Assembly (NCBI RefSeq): GCF_000718165.1
Contig: NZ_JOEY01000085.1
Span: forward strand, 1 to 26,017
Direction of reading: 5' to 3'
DNA: 26,017 nt
Source of the DNA: Streptomyces fulvoviolaceus
GTDB lineage: Bacteria > Actinomycetota > Actinomycetes > Streptomycetales > Streptomycetaceae
Below are positions 15,615-23,699 of this stretch, piece after piece. The position numbers were made by a program, and so were the translations under genes. The notes below the pieces were generated by a model. It was not told the DNA's origin. It did no database searches and worked only from the letters and a program-made list of their open reading frames with translations. Each line of letters begins with the position of its first letter. Position 1 is the first letter of the stretch.

Positions 15615-17579
15615 ATGAGAACGTCAGAGATCAGCGGAGAGCCCTTGGCACTGGGCACCCCGCCGCACAGCCGCAAGGCACCCGCGATGACCGTGTGTCA
15701 GTGGCCTGCCCGCTACGACGGTCCGGCTGACCTGGCCGACATCGAGGCGGTCCCGCTGGCCAAGCGTGGCCTGCCGGCGACGACTTACGACGTGCTGGCA
15801 CGGGCTGCCGAACTGTGGCCGGACCGGACCGCCTTGTCGGTGGTCCCGGATGCCGAGCGATGGAACGAGCACAGCACAGTCACCTTCGGGCAGCTCCGAG
15901 CGGAGGTGAATGCGGCAGCGAACCTGCTGCACGACCTGGGAGTGCGGCGTGGTGGCGCGGTGGGCCTGCTGTCACCGAACTGCCAGGAGCTGGTGGTCGC
16001 TACGATCGCCGCGGAGACCGCCGGCACAGCCGCGCCGGTGAACCCGGGCCTGAAGCAGGATCACATCCGCGAGCTGCTGGCGCGATCGGGTGCCCGGGTC
16101 CTGATCGCAGCCGGGCCGGAACTCGGCCCGACGGCCTGGGAAGCGGCGCTCCAACTGGCACGCGGCGGGGCGGTGGACGCTGTGCTGGCGCTGCGGCCGA
16201 CCGGCGCTGCGGACCAGGCACCGAGCCTGCCCGTCGTCGAAGGCGTCCTCGTGGCCTACCTGGGCGAACAGAGCCGGACCCGGCCCGCCGACCGGTTCAC
16301 GGGCACCCTGCCCGTGGCTGCCGACCTGGCCGCGGTCTTCCACACCGGCGGCACCACCGGGGTTCCCAAGCTGGCAGCGCACACCCACGCCAACGAGGTC
16401 GCCAACGCCTGGATGATCGCCGCCAACACGATGCTCGACGAGGACTCGGTCGTCTTCGCCGCCCTTCCCCTCTTCCACGTCAACGCGCTCGTCGTCACGC
16501 TGCTGGCGCCGCTTCTGCGTGGCCAGCACGTGGTCTGGGCCGGGCCGGACGGCTACCGCGAACCCGCGCTCTACCGGGAGTTCTGGAAGATCGTCGAGCA
16601 CTTCCGGGTAGCGGCCATGAGCGCCGTCCCGACCGTCTACCAGATTCTGGCCCAGATCCAGGTCGACGCCGACATCTCCAGCATGCGGCTGGCCATGGTG
16701 GGAGCATCCGCGCTCCCGGGCGCAGTGCGCGACGCATTCGAGGGCAACACCGGTGTCACGCTGGTCGAGGGATACGGACTGACCGAGGCGACCTGCGCCA
16801 GCGTGCGCAGCTTCCTCCACCACCCAAGGCCCAGATCCATCGGCCGGCGCATGCCGTACACGCAGATCAAGGTTGTCCACGTCGAGCCCGACGGCAGTTG
16901 GACCGACCTGTCGGCGGGCGAGGTCGGCCTGCTGGTGATCAAGGGGCCGACGGTGTTCCCCGGATACGTCACCGGACACGATGCACAGGGGCCGGTGGTC
17001 GACGGGCTGGGCAAGCTCGTCGACGGCTGGCTCGACACCGGCGACCTCGCCTGCATCGACGAGGACGGCTTCATCCAACTCACCGGACGCGCCAAGGACC
17101 TGATCATCCGCGGTGGCCACAACATCGACCCCGCGGTGATCGAGGACGCCCTACTCGCTCATCCCGAAGTCACCGGCGCCGCAGCGGTCGGCCGCCCGGA
17201 TCAGCACTCCGGTGAGGTCCCGGTCGCCTTCGTCACACTGGCCCCCGGAGCGACCGTCACCGGCGCGGATCTGCAGGCTTGGGCAGCAGAGCACGTTGCG
17301 GAGAGCGCAGCGGCACCCAAGGCGGTGTCGATCCTCGACGCGCTGCCGGTCACCGCTGTCGGCAAGCCGTACAAGCCGGCTCTCCGGGCGGACGCCACTC
17401 GCGACGCTGTCGGCAAAGCCCTGGAAGGCGTGGCACACATCAACGCAGTGGAGGCCGCCGTCGAAGACGGCTCCGTGGTGGTCATCGTCCACGCCGAGAG
17501 GGATGTCGACGCGGCCGCCGTGAAGTCGGCCTTGGGCGTCTACGCCATCGAGTGGCGACTGAGGGTGCGCCGGTCATGA
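15615..17579 (+). CDS. Acyl-CoA synthetase (AMP-binding), with C-terminal extension
   Basis: An ANL-superfamily ligase of about 654 residues that forms an acyl-CoA through an acyl-adenylate. Motifs: phosphate loop HTGGTTGVPK from residue 243, GYGLTEAT from 386, GWLDTGDLACIDEDGF from 471, TGRAKDLIIRGGHNIDP, and the catalytic lysine K584 in AVGKPYKPALRADA. About 65 residues follow the usual end, forming a small extra domain shared with the paralogue at 20824-22743. Start choice is uncertain: ATG 15615 has AGGGA at good spacing, ATG 15606 does not, and ATG 15687 (after AAGG) would agree best with where homology to the paralogue begins. The stop overlaps the TetR start by ATGA. Likely substrate: an alkanoic or aromatic acid made or used by this island. 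Confidence 0.9.
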   Translation: MRTSEISGEPLALGTPPHSRKAPAMTVCQWPARYDGPADLADIEAVPLAKRGLPATTYDVLARAAELWPDRTALSVVPDAERWNEHSTVTFGQLRAEVNAAANLLHDLGVRRGGAVGLLSPNCQELVVATIAAETAGTAAPVNPGLKQDHIRELLARSGARVLIAAGPELGPTAWEAALQLARGGAVDAVLALRPTGAADQAPSLPVVEGVLVAYLGEQSRTRPADRFTGTLPVAADLAAVFHTGGTTGVPKLAAHTHANEVANAWMIAANTMLDEDSVVFAALPLFHVNALVVTLLAPLLRGQHVVWAGPDGYREPALYREFWKIVEHFRVAAMSAVPTVYQILAQIQVDADISSMRLAMVGASALPGAVRDAFEGNTGVTLVEGYGLTEATCASVRSFLHHPRPRSIGRRMPYTQIKVVHVEPDGSWTDLSAGEVGLLVIKGPTVFPGYVTGHDAQGPVVDGLGKLVDGWLDTGDLACIDEDGFIQLTGRAKDLIIRGGHNIDPAVIEDALLAHPEVTGAAAVGRPDQHSGEVPVAFVTLAPGATVTGADLQAWAAEHVAESAAAPKAVSILDALPVTAVGKPYKPALRADATRDAVGKALEGVAHINAVEAAVEDGSVVVIVHAERDVDAAAVKSALGVYAIEWRLRVRRS

Positions 17580-18214
17580 CCGGGCCGCGGACGCCACGCA
17601 AGAAGCGCGCCAACGGCGTGGAGTCACGTCAGCGGATCCTCGACGCCGCGGTGGAGATCGGGGGAGAGCGTGGGTACGAGGGCATGTCCATCGCGGCGGT
17701 CAGCGCCAAGTGCGGCCTGCCGGCCAGCTCGATCTACTGGCACTTCAAGGACAAGGACGACCTGATCGCCGCGGTCATCGAACGCAGCTTCGAGACCTGG
17801 CTGATGGCCGTCGAGCTGCCCGGCAATGAGGCGGGCACACCGCCGGAGCGGGCCACCGCCATGGCGGCGAACGTGGCGAAGTCACTGGTCGACGCCCCGG
17901 ACTTCCTACGCCTCGGCCTCATGCTCGCCCTGGAGCGGCGACCCACCGAGCCCCGGGGCCGCACGGTGTTCCTCCAGGTGCGGGACATCACCAACCAGAA
18001 GATCACCGACGTGGTCGGAGACATGTTCCCGGACCTGGACCAGGACGCCGTACGCACCCTCACCTCCTACGCCGTCGCCGTCGCCGACGGCCTGTTCGTG
18101 CACCGGGAGATCACCGACGACGCCATCGACCTAGTGGCGATGTTCGAACTCCACGCACACCTGGTCTACGAGGCGGCGAACCGCGTGGCGGCAAGGAGCA
18201 AGGGACGCCCCTGA
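17576..18214 (+). CDS. TetR-family regulator, paralogue of those at both window edges
   Basis: A 212-residue regulator. HTH region: ANGVESRQRILDAAVEIGGE, then SIAAVSAKCGLPASSIYWHF and KDKDDLIAAVIE. Its first 65 residues differ from the TetR at the right edge at only about 8 positions, with identical recognition helix; its C-terminal region matches the TetR at the left edge at about three quarters of positions. It overlaps the CoA ligase by ATGA and so is coexpressed with it. Relative to the left-edge copy the stop codon is changed (TGA to CGC), adding Arg-Pro to the C-terminus before a new TGA. Close relatives of such ligase-linked TetR proteins often sense acyl-CoA; here that is inference. 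Confidence 0.93.
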   Translation: MTGPRTPRKKRANGVESRQRILDAAVEIGGERGYEGMSIAAVSAKCGLPASSIYWHFKDKDDLIAAVIERSFETWLMAVELPGNEAGTPPERATAMAANVAKSLVDAPDFLRLGLMLALERRPTEPRGRTVFLQVRDITNQKITDVVGDMFPDLDQDAVRTLTSYAVAVADGLFVHREITDDAIDLVAMFELHAHLVYEAANRVAARSKGRP

Positions 18215-18240
18215 CCGACCCACAGCGTGCGGAAGCCGCG
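18204..18240 (+). pseudogene. Fossil 5' end of a second mhpD-like gene
   Basis: Bases 18191-18240 align without gaps to the TetR/mhpD junction at 250-299. AAGGAG is kept; the ATGACC start has become ACGCCC; and the next codons read LTDPQRAEA where intact mhpD reads LSDRQREEA. Homology stops near 18240, and a terminator hairpin begins 13 bases later. This is the surviving head of a duplicated hydratase gene whose remainder was deleted. Confidence 0.65.
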
Positions 18241-18252
18241 CGCGTGACCTGC

Positions 18253-18302
18253 CCGCAACCGTGCGCGCCGCCCGGGTCTGCGGGCGGCGCGCACGGTTGC
18301 GG
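18253..18302 (+). terminator. 22-bp perfect hairpin terminator
   Basis: Arms 18253-18274 and 18281-18302 are perfectly complementary over 22 bp around the loop GGTCTG. It lies 38 bases after the TetR stop, between convergent units, and should terminate the ligase-TetR transcript and perhaps readthrough from the hydroxylase side. Confidence 0.85.
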
Positions 18303-18660
18303 AGCGGCATGGTGGGTGCGACGGCATCGTGAAGCGGAATTCCGCGATGACGTCGCAGCGCCGACTCGTGGGGTGGCGCCCAGGGTGGGAGACGACGGCC
18401 GGTAATCGTGTTCGGTAGGCGAGAAGGGACGCTGGACGTACGCGGATGTCGGGCGAGCGCTCGACGATCTGTGCGTGCCGCCCCGCCCAGTACCGCGGGC
18501 GGTTTCTCTCGACAGATCCGGACGGAGCCAGAGCGGGGCCACAAAGGAGGTGGTCCTGGCCGGCCCTCCCGCCGTGGCGCCGTTGCTGAACGCAGCACGC
18601 CCGAAGGGCTCTCTGCCGCCGGAGATGTTCGCCAGGTGGTTTCCCTCCGTGAGCGCGCGT
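18303..18660. other. Intergenic region, unexplained
   Basis: These 358 bases between the terminator and the hydroxylase stop hold no gene I can support. The minus strand has an open reading (…FSNGATAGGPARTTSFVAPL…) and the plus strand has a full-strength AAAGGAGGTGGTCC at 18543-18556 without a well-spaced ATG/GTG after it. It may be the trace of a lost gene or the 3' untranslated region of the hydroxylase operon. Confidence 0.4.
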
Positions 18661-20427
18661 TCAGTGGCGGGCGCCCCGAACCCGGTCGATGACGTGCAGC
18701 GGCTCGGCGGGTGGGGTGTCGCCTCGCCAGGCGACGTGCTGGTCGGGGCGGACGAGGACGAGGTCGCGCTCGTAGAGGGCGCGGGCACGGGCGTCGCGCA
18801 CGTCGAGGATCTCGAGCGGGACGCCTCGTTCGGCGGCGGCGGCGGTGAGTGCGGTGACGTCGTGGTCGGCGAACCGCAGCAGGGTGAAGCCGTGGTGGAA
18901 GAGGTCGAACAGCGCGCGGCCGTCCTGCAACAGCACACTCGGCGGCCTCGCGCCCGGCCAGGTGCTCGGCGTGTACTCGTCCATCGTCTGGCGCGGAGCC
19001 TGGGCGCCGGTTCCGTGCTCGTGGCAGATGACGGGTGAGGTGTCGTAGCGGTAGCCGAGTTCGATGCCGAGGGCCTCGTTCTCCAGGTTGCCCAGGTCGC
19101 TGATCTCACGGCCGAGTCTTTGGCGGGCGCGTGCGCCGAACCAGCGTTCGCTGTGCACGGCGGTCCGGTGGGCGGCCTTCACCGCGCCCCGCACGGCGGT
19201 GTGCCGGGCGGCGGCTGTGCGGTTGCGCAGGGCCACGGCCCGGCGTTCCTGTTCGTAGGCGCGCAGCAGGCCGGGGGTCCCCCAGCCCTGGAGCACCGCG
19301 GCGAGCGCCCAGCCGAGGCCGACCGCGTCGCCGACACCGGTGTTCATGCCGTAGCCGCCGGTGGGCGGCACCTGGTGGACGGCGTCCCCGGCGAGCCAGA
19401 CACGGCCATGGCCGTACGCGTCGGCGACGGTCAGGCGTGGGGTCCAGGCGTTGGCGACCAGGACGTCCATCTCGAACTTGCGGCCCACGCGCTCGTAGAC
19501 GAACTCGCGAGGGTCGATGCGGTCGGCGTCGGTGCCGGCGCTCAGTGGGGCGTGGAGGGTGAAGGTGTCGCCGTCGTTCTGCGAGATCAGCGTCCATCCC
19601 TCCGAGGACTGCAGGTGCCAGACGTTGCCGAAGCGGCGGAAGATCTTCGCGTCGGGTGTGGTGAAGTGCACCAGGTAGATCCGGCCGTCCATGGGCCGTT
19701 CCCGGCTCGCCCGGTAGGCGCGCGCGAGCATCGCCGCCGTACGGGGCAGCCCGAGCTCGCTCATCAGCATGCGCCGTACCTCGATCTCGTCGAGTCCGAT
19801 GCCGAGCCGTTTTCGGGTGCGGCTGCCGGCGCCGTCGCACCCGGCCAGGTACCGCGCGCGGACCGTGCGCCGACGGCCGCCGTCCGCGGACACCAGCTCG
19901 GCCGTCACGCCCTCGGCGTCCTGCTCGAAGCTCTCCAACGCCCAGCCGTACTCCACCTTGACGTGCTTGGACCGGGCTTCCAGCAGGTCCCGCAGCGCCG
20001 GTTCGAGGACCACCTGTGACACGCGCATCCACGGTTCCAGTGGGAGGGTGCCGTCGTTGCGCTCACGGGCCGTCTCACGCATCCCGTCGACGCTGGGGTA
20101 CTCGAAGGAGGCGAGCTCCCAGCCCACCGCGTCGGTCGCCCAGGTGACCTTGGTGCGGCGACCGGCCGGGATGGCGATCTCGCGCAGGTCGTCGGCGACG
20201 CCGAGGCGGCGGTACAGCTCCATGCTGCGGCCGTTGGTGACGTCCATCTTCGGGTGCCGGGTGGTCGAGGTGTTGCGCTCCACGAGCAGCGCGTCCACGC
20301 CGTGGTGCTCCAGCTCCATGGCCAGCGTCAGGCCGACCGGCCCCGCGCCGATCACCAGCACCGACGTGGTCTCGACCGTCGCGGCTTCCGGCGCCTGCCC
20401 CCGTCCCAGGGTTGTCGGCTTGCTCAT
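18661..20427 (-). CDS. FAD-dependent aromatic hydroxylase (PheA/TfdB/MhpA type)
   Basis: A 588-residue class A flavoprotein monooxygenase. Motifs in order: dinucleotide fold VLVIGAGPVGLTLAMEL (G27-A-G29-P-V-G32), ligand-loop region, the DG motif YLAGCDGAGSRTRKRLGI, and the second FAD motif RVWLAGDAVHQVPPTGGYGM NTG. A C-terminal thioredoxin-like domain typical of phenol hydroxylases ends with DLVLVRPDQHVAWRG. The reaction expected is NAD(P)H-dependent ortho-hydroxylation of a phenol to the catechol used by the extradiol dioxygenase of the same operon. ATG at 20427 is chosen because the Rossmann motif follows at the usual distance; the longer frame upstream is Arg-rich noise. It is the last gene of the operon, 53 bases after doxX-like. 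Confidence 0.92.
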   Translation of the reverse strand: MSKPTTLGRGQAPEAATVETTSVLVIGAGPVGLTLAMELEHHGVDALLVERNTSTTRHPKMDVTNGRSMELYRRLGVADDLREIAIPAGRRTKVTWATDAVGWELASFEYPSVDGMRETARERNDGTLPLEPWMRVSQVVLEPALRDLLEARSKHVKVEYGWALESFEQDAEGVTAELVSADGGRRRTVRARYLAGCDGAGSRTRKRLGIGLDEIEVRRMLMSELGLPRTAAMLARAYRASRERPMDGRIYLVHFTTPDAKIFRRFGNVWHLQSSEGWTLISQNDGDTFTLHAPLSAGTDADRIDPREFVYERVGRKFEMDVLVANAWTPRLTVADAYGHGRVWLAGDAVHQVPPTGGYGMNTGVGDAVGLGWALAAVLQGWGTPGLLRAYEQERRAVALRNRTAAARHTAVRGAVKAAHRTAVHSERWFGARARQRLGREISDLGNLENEALGIELGYRYDTSPVICHEHGTGAQAPRQTMDEYTPSTWPGARPPSVLLQDGRALFDLFHHGFTLLRFADHDVTALTAAAAERGVPLEILDVRDARARALYERDLVLVRPDQHVAWRGDTPPAEPLHVIDRVRGARH

Positions 20428-20442
20428 CTCGCGGCTCTTTTC

Positions 20443-20483
20443 TCGTACGGCTTTGTACGACTGTGATCTACGGCTGTGATCTA
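20443..20483 (-). repeat. Tandem 13-bp repeat and short hairpin between DoxX-like and hydroxylase genes
   Basis: In minus-strand sense two copies of AGATCACAG(C/T)CGT follow each other directly from the DoxX-like stop codon, and then TCGTAC-AAAGCC-GTACGA (20460-20443) forms a perfect 6-bp hairpin. The hydroxylase ATG lies 16 bases after the hairpin, with only a weak purine run as ribosome site. Confidence 0.55.
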
Positions 20484-20822
20484 GAGGAGGACGATCAGGT
20501 AGGCCGCCACCAGGGCGGCCGAGACGATCGCCGGTGCCAGCGCGGGCAGTCGGTCTCCGGCGCGCAGGTGTGCCAGGGCCGCGCCGGTGAGCAGGAGCAG
20601 GAATCCGGTCGCGGCGGCGACACCGATGCCGGTGACCGCCCATCCGGTGAACAGGCTGATCACACCGGCGAGTTCGAGGACGCCGATGACGCGGTAGGCG
20701 CCGACGGTGAACCCCGCGTGGGCGGCCCGCTCGGCCATCGCGGGAAGGCCGAGGATCTTTCCGGTGCCCAGCAGCGTGAACCAGACGGCCAGGACAGAGG
20801 TGAGGATGACGAGGGCGGTCAT
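20481..20822 (-). CDS. DoxX-like small membrane protein
   Basis: A protein of 113 residues with four membrane helices and the DoxX-like pattern LAVWFTLLGTGKILGLPAMA, AYRVIGVLELAGVISLFTGW and a helical C-terminus SAALVAAYLIVLL. Family members are small inner-membrane proteins, some tied to quinone/oxidoreductase or redox-defence systems; a specific activity cannot be inferred. The ATG begins one base after the ligase stop, and the gene ends just before the hydroxylase, so it is an integral member of the dioxygenase operon. Confidence 0.85.
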   Translation of the reverse strand: MTALVILTSVLAVWFTLLGTGKILGLPAMAERAAHAGFTVGAYRVIGVLELAGVISLFTGWAVTGIGVAAATGFLLLLTGAALAHLRAGDRLPALAPAIVSAALVAAYLIVLL

Positions 20823-20823
20823 G

Positions 20824-22743
20824 TCAGTCGTCCTCCGGTTTCCGCGTGACGATCCGGCACGGCACGGCGAAGTCGCCGACCCGGCGCTCCACTTCGGCCG
20901 TGCTGTCGGCCGACGCCGAGGGGCGCAGCGTCACGGTGACCGTCACGGACCCGGAGTCGGCCTCGGCTCCGATCCCCTCGACGTCGTCGAGGTCGTCGAG
21001 GAGGTCGGCCAGCACGCGGCGGGTGGCGTCGGCGCGCAGCGGGAGCTTGTACGGCTTACCGACCGCGGTGACGGGCAGCGCGGCCAGAACCCGGACGGCC
21101 TTGGGAGCGGCGGCGGCCTCGCTGACGTGCTCGGCGGCCCAGGCGCGGAGCTCGTCCTCACCGACCGAGGCGTCGGCGAGGGTCACGTACGCCACCGGCA
21201 CCTCTCCGGCCCGCCGGTCCGGCTGTCCGACGGCCAGGGCTCCGGTGACCGCGGGGTGCGAGAGCAGTGCGTCCTCGATCACCCGGGGATCCATGTTGTG
21301 GCCCCCGCGGATGATGAGGTCCTTCGCGCGTCCGGTGAGGTAGAGGAATCCGTCCTCGTCGACGTAGCCGAGGTCGCCGGTGTCCAGCCACCCGTCGACC
21401 ACCTTGCCCTGGCCGCTGATCCGGTAGCCGTCGGCGTCACGGCCCTCGACATAGCCCGGGAACACGGTGGGGCCGCTGATGAGGATGGTGCCGACCTCGC
21501 CCGGTGGAAGCCCGGTGGGCGGGAAGCCGGGGATTTCGCCGACGTCGACGATCTTGATGTGCTGGTACGGCAGCCGCTGTCCGACCGAGCCGGGGCGGCG
21601 GACTCCCAGGAATCCGCGGACGCTCGCGCAGGTGGCTTCGGTCAGGCCGTAACCTTCGAGCAGGGGAATCCCGGTCGCCGTCTCGAAGTGGGAGCGCACG
21701 CCGTCGGGCAGCGCGGAGGCGCCGACCATCGCGCAGCGCATCGAGCTGATGTCCGCGTCGACCGGGCAGGTGGCCAGGACCGCGTACACGGTGGGTACGG
21801 CGCTCATCGTGGCGATCCGGTAGTGCTCGACGATGTGCCAGAACTCCTTGAACAGCGTGATGTCGCGGTACCCCAGCGGTCCGGCCCAGACCACCTGCCG
21901 GCCGCGCAGCAGCGGTGCGAGCAGCGTGACGACGAGCGCGTTGACGTGGAACAGCGGCAGTGCGGCGAAGACGACCGAGTCCTCGTCCAGCACGGAGTTG
22001 GCCGCGATCATCCAGGCGTCGCTGATCTCGTTGGTGTGGGTGTGTGCCGCGAGTTTCGGCGTGCCGGTCGTGCCGCCGGTGTGGAAGAACGCGGCCAGGT
22101 CGGTGCCGGTGGGCGGCTCGCCGAGGAACCGGTCCCGCTCGCAGCCGGCCGCGGCGTCGGCGAGGTAGGCCACGGTGGCGTTCTCCACCGCCGGCAACGG
22201 GGCCTGCCCGGCGGCGGTGGGACGCAGGACGAGCACATGGTCCACCAAGCCGTCCCGGGCCAGCTCGGCGCTGGTGGCGAACGTCTCGGGGTCCAGCTCC
22301 GGGGACGCCGTGATGACCACGCGGGCGCCGGACCTGCGGATCAGCTCGGCGACATGGCCACGGGTGAGCGCCGGGTTGACCGGGGTGGCAATGCCGGCGA
22401 GTTGGGCGGCCAGCAGCGCGGTGACGAGCTCGTCGCAGTTCGGGGAGAGCAGGGCGACGGCGTCGTGCCGGCGGACGCCGAGGCGGTGCAGGGCGTTGGC
22501 CGCCTGGTGCACATCGGCGAGAAGCCGCGAGTAGGTGCGGGTGGCGGGCGTGCGCCAGGACGCGGCGTCGGGGAGGACGGTGAGCGCGGTCCGCCCGGGC
22601 CACCGCTCGGCCGCTCGCCGCAGCAGGTCGTACGAGGTGCCGGGCAGCCCGCGCTCGGCCAGCGGCGTGGCCTCGACGGCGGTCAGGTCGTCGGGGTGGT
22701 CACAGCGCGGCCAGGCCACGTCAATGTCGCTGTGGATGCTCAC
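20824..22743 (-). CDS. Acyl-CoA synthetase (AMP-binding), paralogue of 15615
   Basis: A 639-residue ANL ligase. Motifs: HTGGTTGTPKLAAHTH, GYGLTEATCASVRGFL, GWLDTGDLGYVDEDGF, TGRAKDLIIRGGHNMDP and the catalytic lysine in AVGKPYKLPLRADA. Sequence blocks such as VVFAALPLFHVNALVVTLLA are identical in the plus-strand ligase, and both carry the same extra C-terminal domain of about 65 residues, so they are duplicates that have diverged. The GTG start overlaps the FAH stop (GTGA) and is preceded by AAGGTGAGG. Probably activates an acid released by the upstream ring-cleavage enzymes. Confidence 0.92.
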   Translation of the reverse strand: MSIHSDIDVAWPRCDHPDDLTAVEATPLAERGLPGTSYDLLRRAAERWPGRTALTVLPDAASWRTPATRTYSRLLADVHQAANALHRLGVRRHDAVALLSPNCDELVTALLAAQLAGIATPVNPALTRGHVAELIRRSGARVVITASPELDPETFATSAELARDGLVDHVLVLRPTAAGQAPLPAVENATVAYLADAAAGCERDRFLGEPPTGTDLAAFFHTGGTTGTPKLAAHTHTNEISDAWMIAANSVLDEDSVVFAALPLFHVNALVVTLLAPLLRGRQVVWAGPLGYRDITLFKEFWHIVEHYRIATMSAVPTVYAVLATCPVDADISSMRCAMVGASALPDGVRSHFETATGIPLLEGYGLTEATCASVRGFLGVRRPGSVGQRLPYQHIKIVDVGEIPGFPPTGLPPGEVGTILISGPTVFPGYVEGRDADGYRISGQGKVVDGWLDTGDLGYVDEDGFLYLTGRAKDLIIRGGHNMDPRVIEDALLSHPAVTGALAVGQPDRRAGEVPVAYVTLADASVGEDELRAWAAEHVSEAAAAPKAVRVLAALPVTAVGKPYKLPLRADATRRVLADLLDDLDDVEGIGAEADSGSVTVTVTLRPSASADSTAEVERRVGDFAVPCRIVTRKPEDD

Positions 22744-23699
22744 GCGAACCTCACCTTGTTCTGCTGCGTGCCGAGGTCGATGGCTCCGTCGGGGGTACGG
22801 ATGGACAGCTCCAGCACATCCCCGTCATGGAGGTAGTCCTGGTTCTTCGCCTGGGAGTTGAAGAACGCCTTCCACCTCACCGCCGGCGGCAGGAGCGCGG
22901 CGATGAGCGCCACGGGCTTGGGCGGCGCCTTGAGGGCCGTGCCGCCGGGGGTGCCGGTGAGGACGAGGTCGCCGGTCGCGAGGGCCTGGAAGCGGGAGAG
23001 CTCCTGGAGGGCCCGCAGCGGGTGGTAAATCATGTCGGTCAGGTCGCTGTCCTGGCGGATCTCGCCATTGACCTTGAGGACCAACTCGAGCTCGGCGAGG
23101 CGGTCGAGTTCGTCGGCGTCGAGCAGGACCAGGGCGGGGCCGACCGGGGTGAACGTCGGGTACGACTTGGCCTCGTAGAACTGGGTCTTGGGCAGCTGTA
23201 CGTCACGTGCGGAGACGTCGTTGGTGATGACCAGGCCGGCGACGTGGTCCTTCCAGTTGGCGGCGGTCACGGTGGCGCCGACGCCGAGAGGGCGGCCGAT
23301 GACCAGGCCGAGCTCGATCTCGTAGTCGAGGAACCGCACATGGGCAGGCCGCACGATCTCGTCGAACGGTCCGCTGATCGAGCCCGAGGTCTTGCGGAAG
23401 AAGGTCAGCGGAACGGTCCGCGGGTCCATGCCCGAGTCGCGCACGTGGGACACGAAGTTGGTCATCTGCGCCACCACCCGGCACGGCGCGGTGACCGGGG
23501 AGACGAGCGGGAGCTCGGCGATGCTGCGGGGCTCCGCCGAGAGGGTGCCGGACCGGGCCGCGGACAGGGCCATGTGGACCGTGACCTCGTCGTCGAGGAG
23601 TTCGGCGGTGGTGGTCGCGGTGGTGTCGACCGGGACGGCGCGGTGCTCGTCGAGGGCGACCCACCACGAGTCGGCGGTACGGAGGACGGAGATGCTCAT
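22740..23699 (-). CDS. Fumarylacetoacetate hydrolase family enzyme
   Basis: 319 residues from the ATG at 23699, which overlaps the dioxygenase stop (ATGA); upstream in-frame sequence is Arg-rich and antisense to the dioxygenase, so not coding. Likely metal ligands E127 and E129 in DYEIELGLVIG, then D161 in ITNDVSARD. FYEAKSYPTFTPVGPALV matches the FAH substrate-lysine block, and TGDLVLTGTPGGTALKAPPK is the C-terminal signature. Established role: cleavage of a C-C bond in, or isomerisation/hydration of, meta-cleavage products. It directly follows the extradiol dioxygenase and so should act on its ring-opened product. It is a different subfamily from the FAH at 13742. Confidence 0.9.
   Translation of the reverse strand: MSISVLRTADSWWVALDEHRAVPVDTTATTTAELLDDEVTVHMALSAARSGTLSAEPRSIAELPLVSPVTAPCRVVAQMTNFVSHVRDSGMDPRTVPLTFFRKTSGSISGPFDEIVRPAHVRFLDYEIELGLVIGRPLGVGATVTAANWKDHVAGLVITNDVSARDVQLPKTQFYEAKSYPTFTPVGPALVLLDADELDRLAELELVLKVNGEIRQDSDLTDMIYHPLRALQELSRFQALATGDLVLTGTPGGTALKAPPKPVALIAALLPPAVRWKAFFNSQAKNQDYLHDGDVLELSIRTPDGAIDLGTQQNKVRFA

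Noticed and set aside
18543..18556. Resemblance of AAAGGAGGTGGTCC to the complement of the 16S rRNA 3' end
   Set aside because: The match is confined to the anti-Shine-Dalgarno segment; the flanks do not resemble rRNA, so it is at most a ribosome-binding sequence.
20707..22836. Plus-strand frame of about 700 codons opposite the second CoA ligase
   Set aside because: Antisense shadow with repetitive Gly/Asp/Arg composition. All ligase motifs are on the minus strand.
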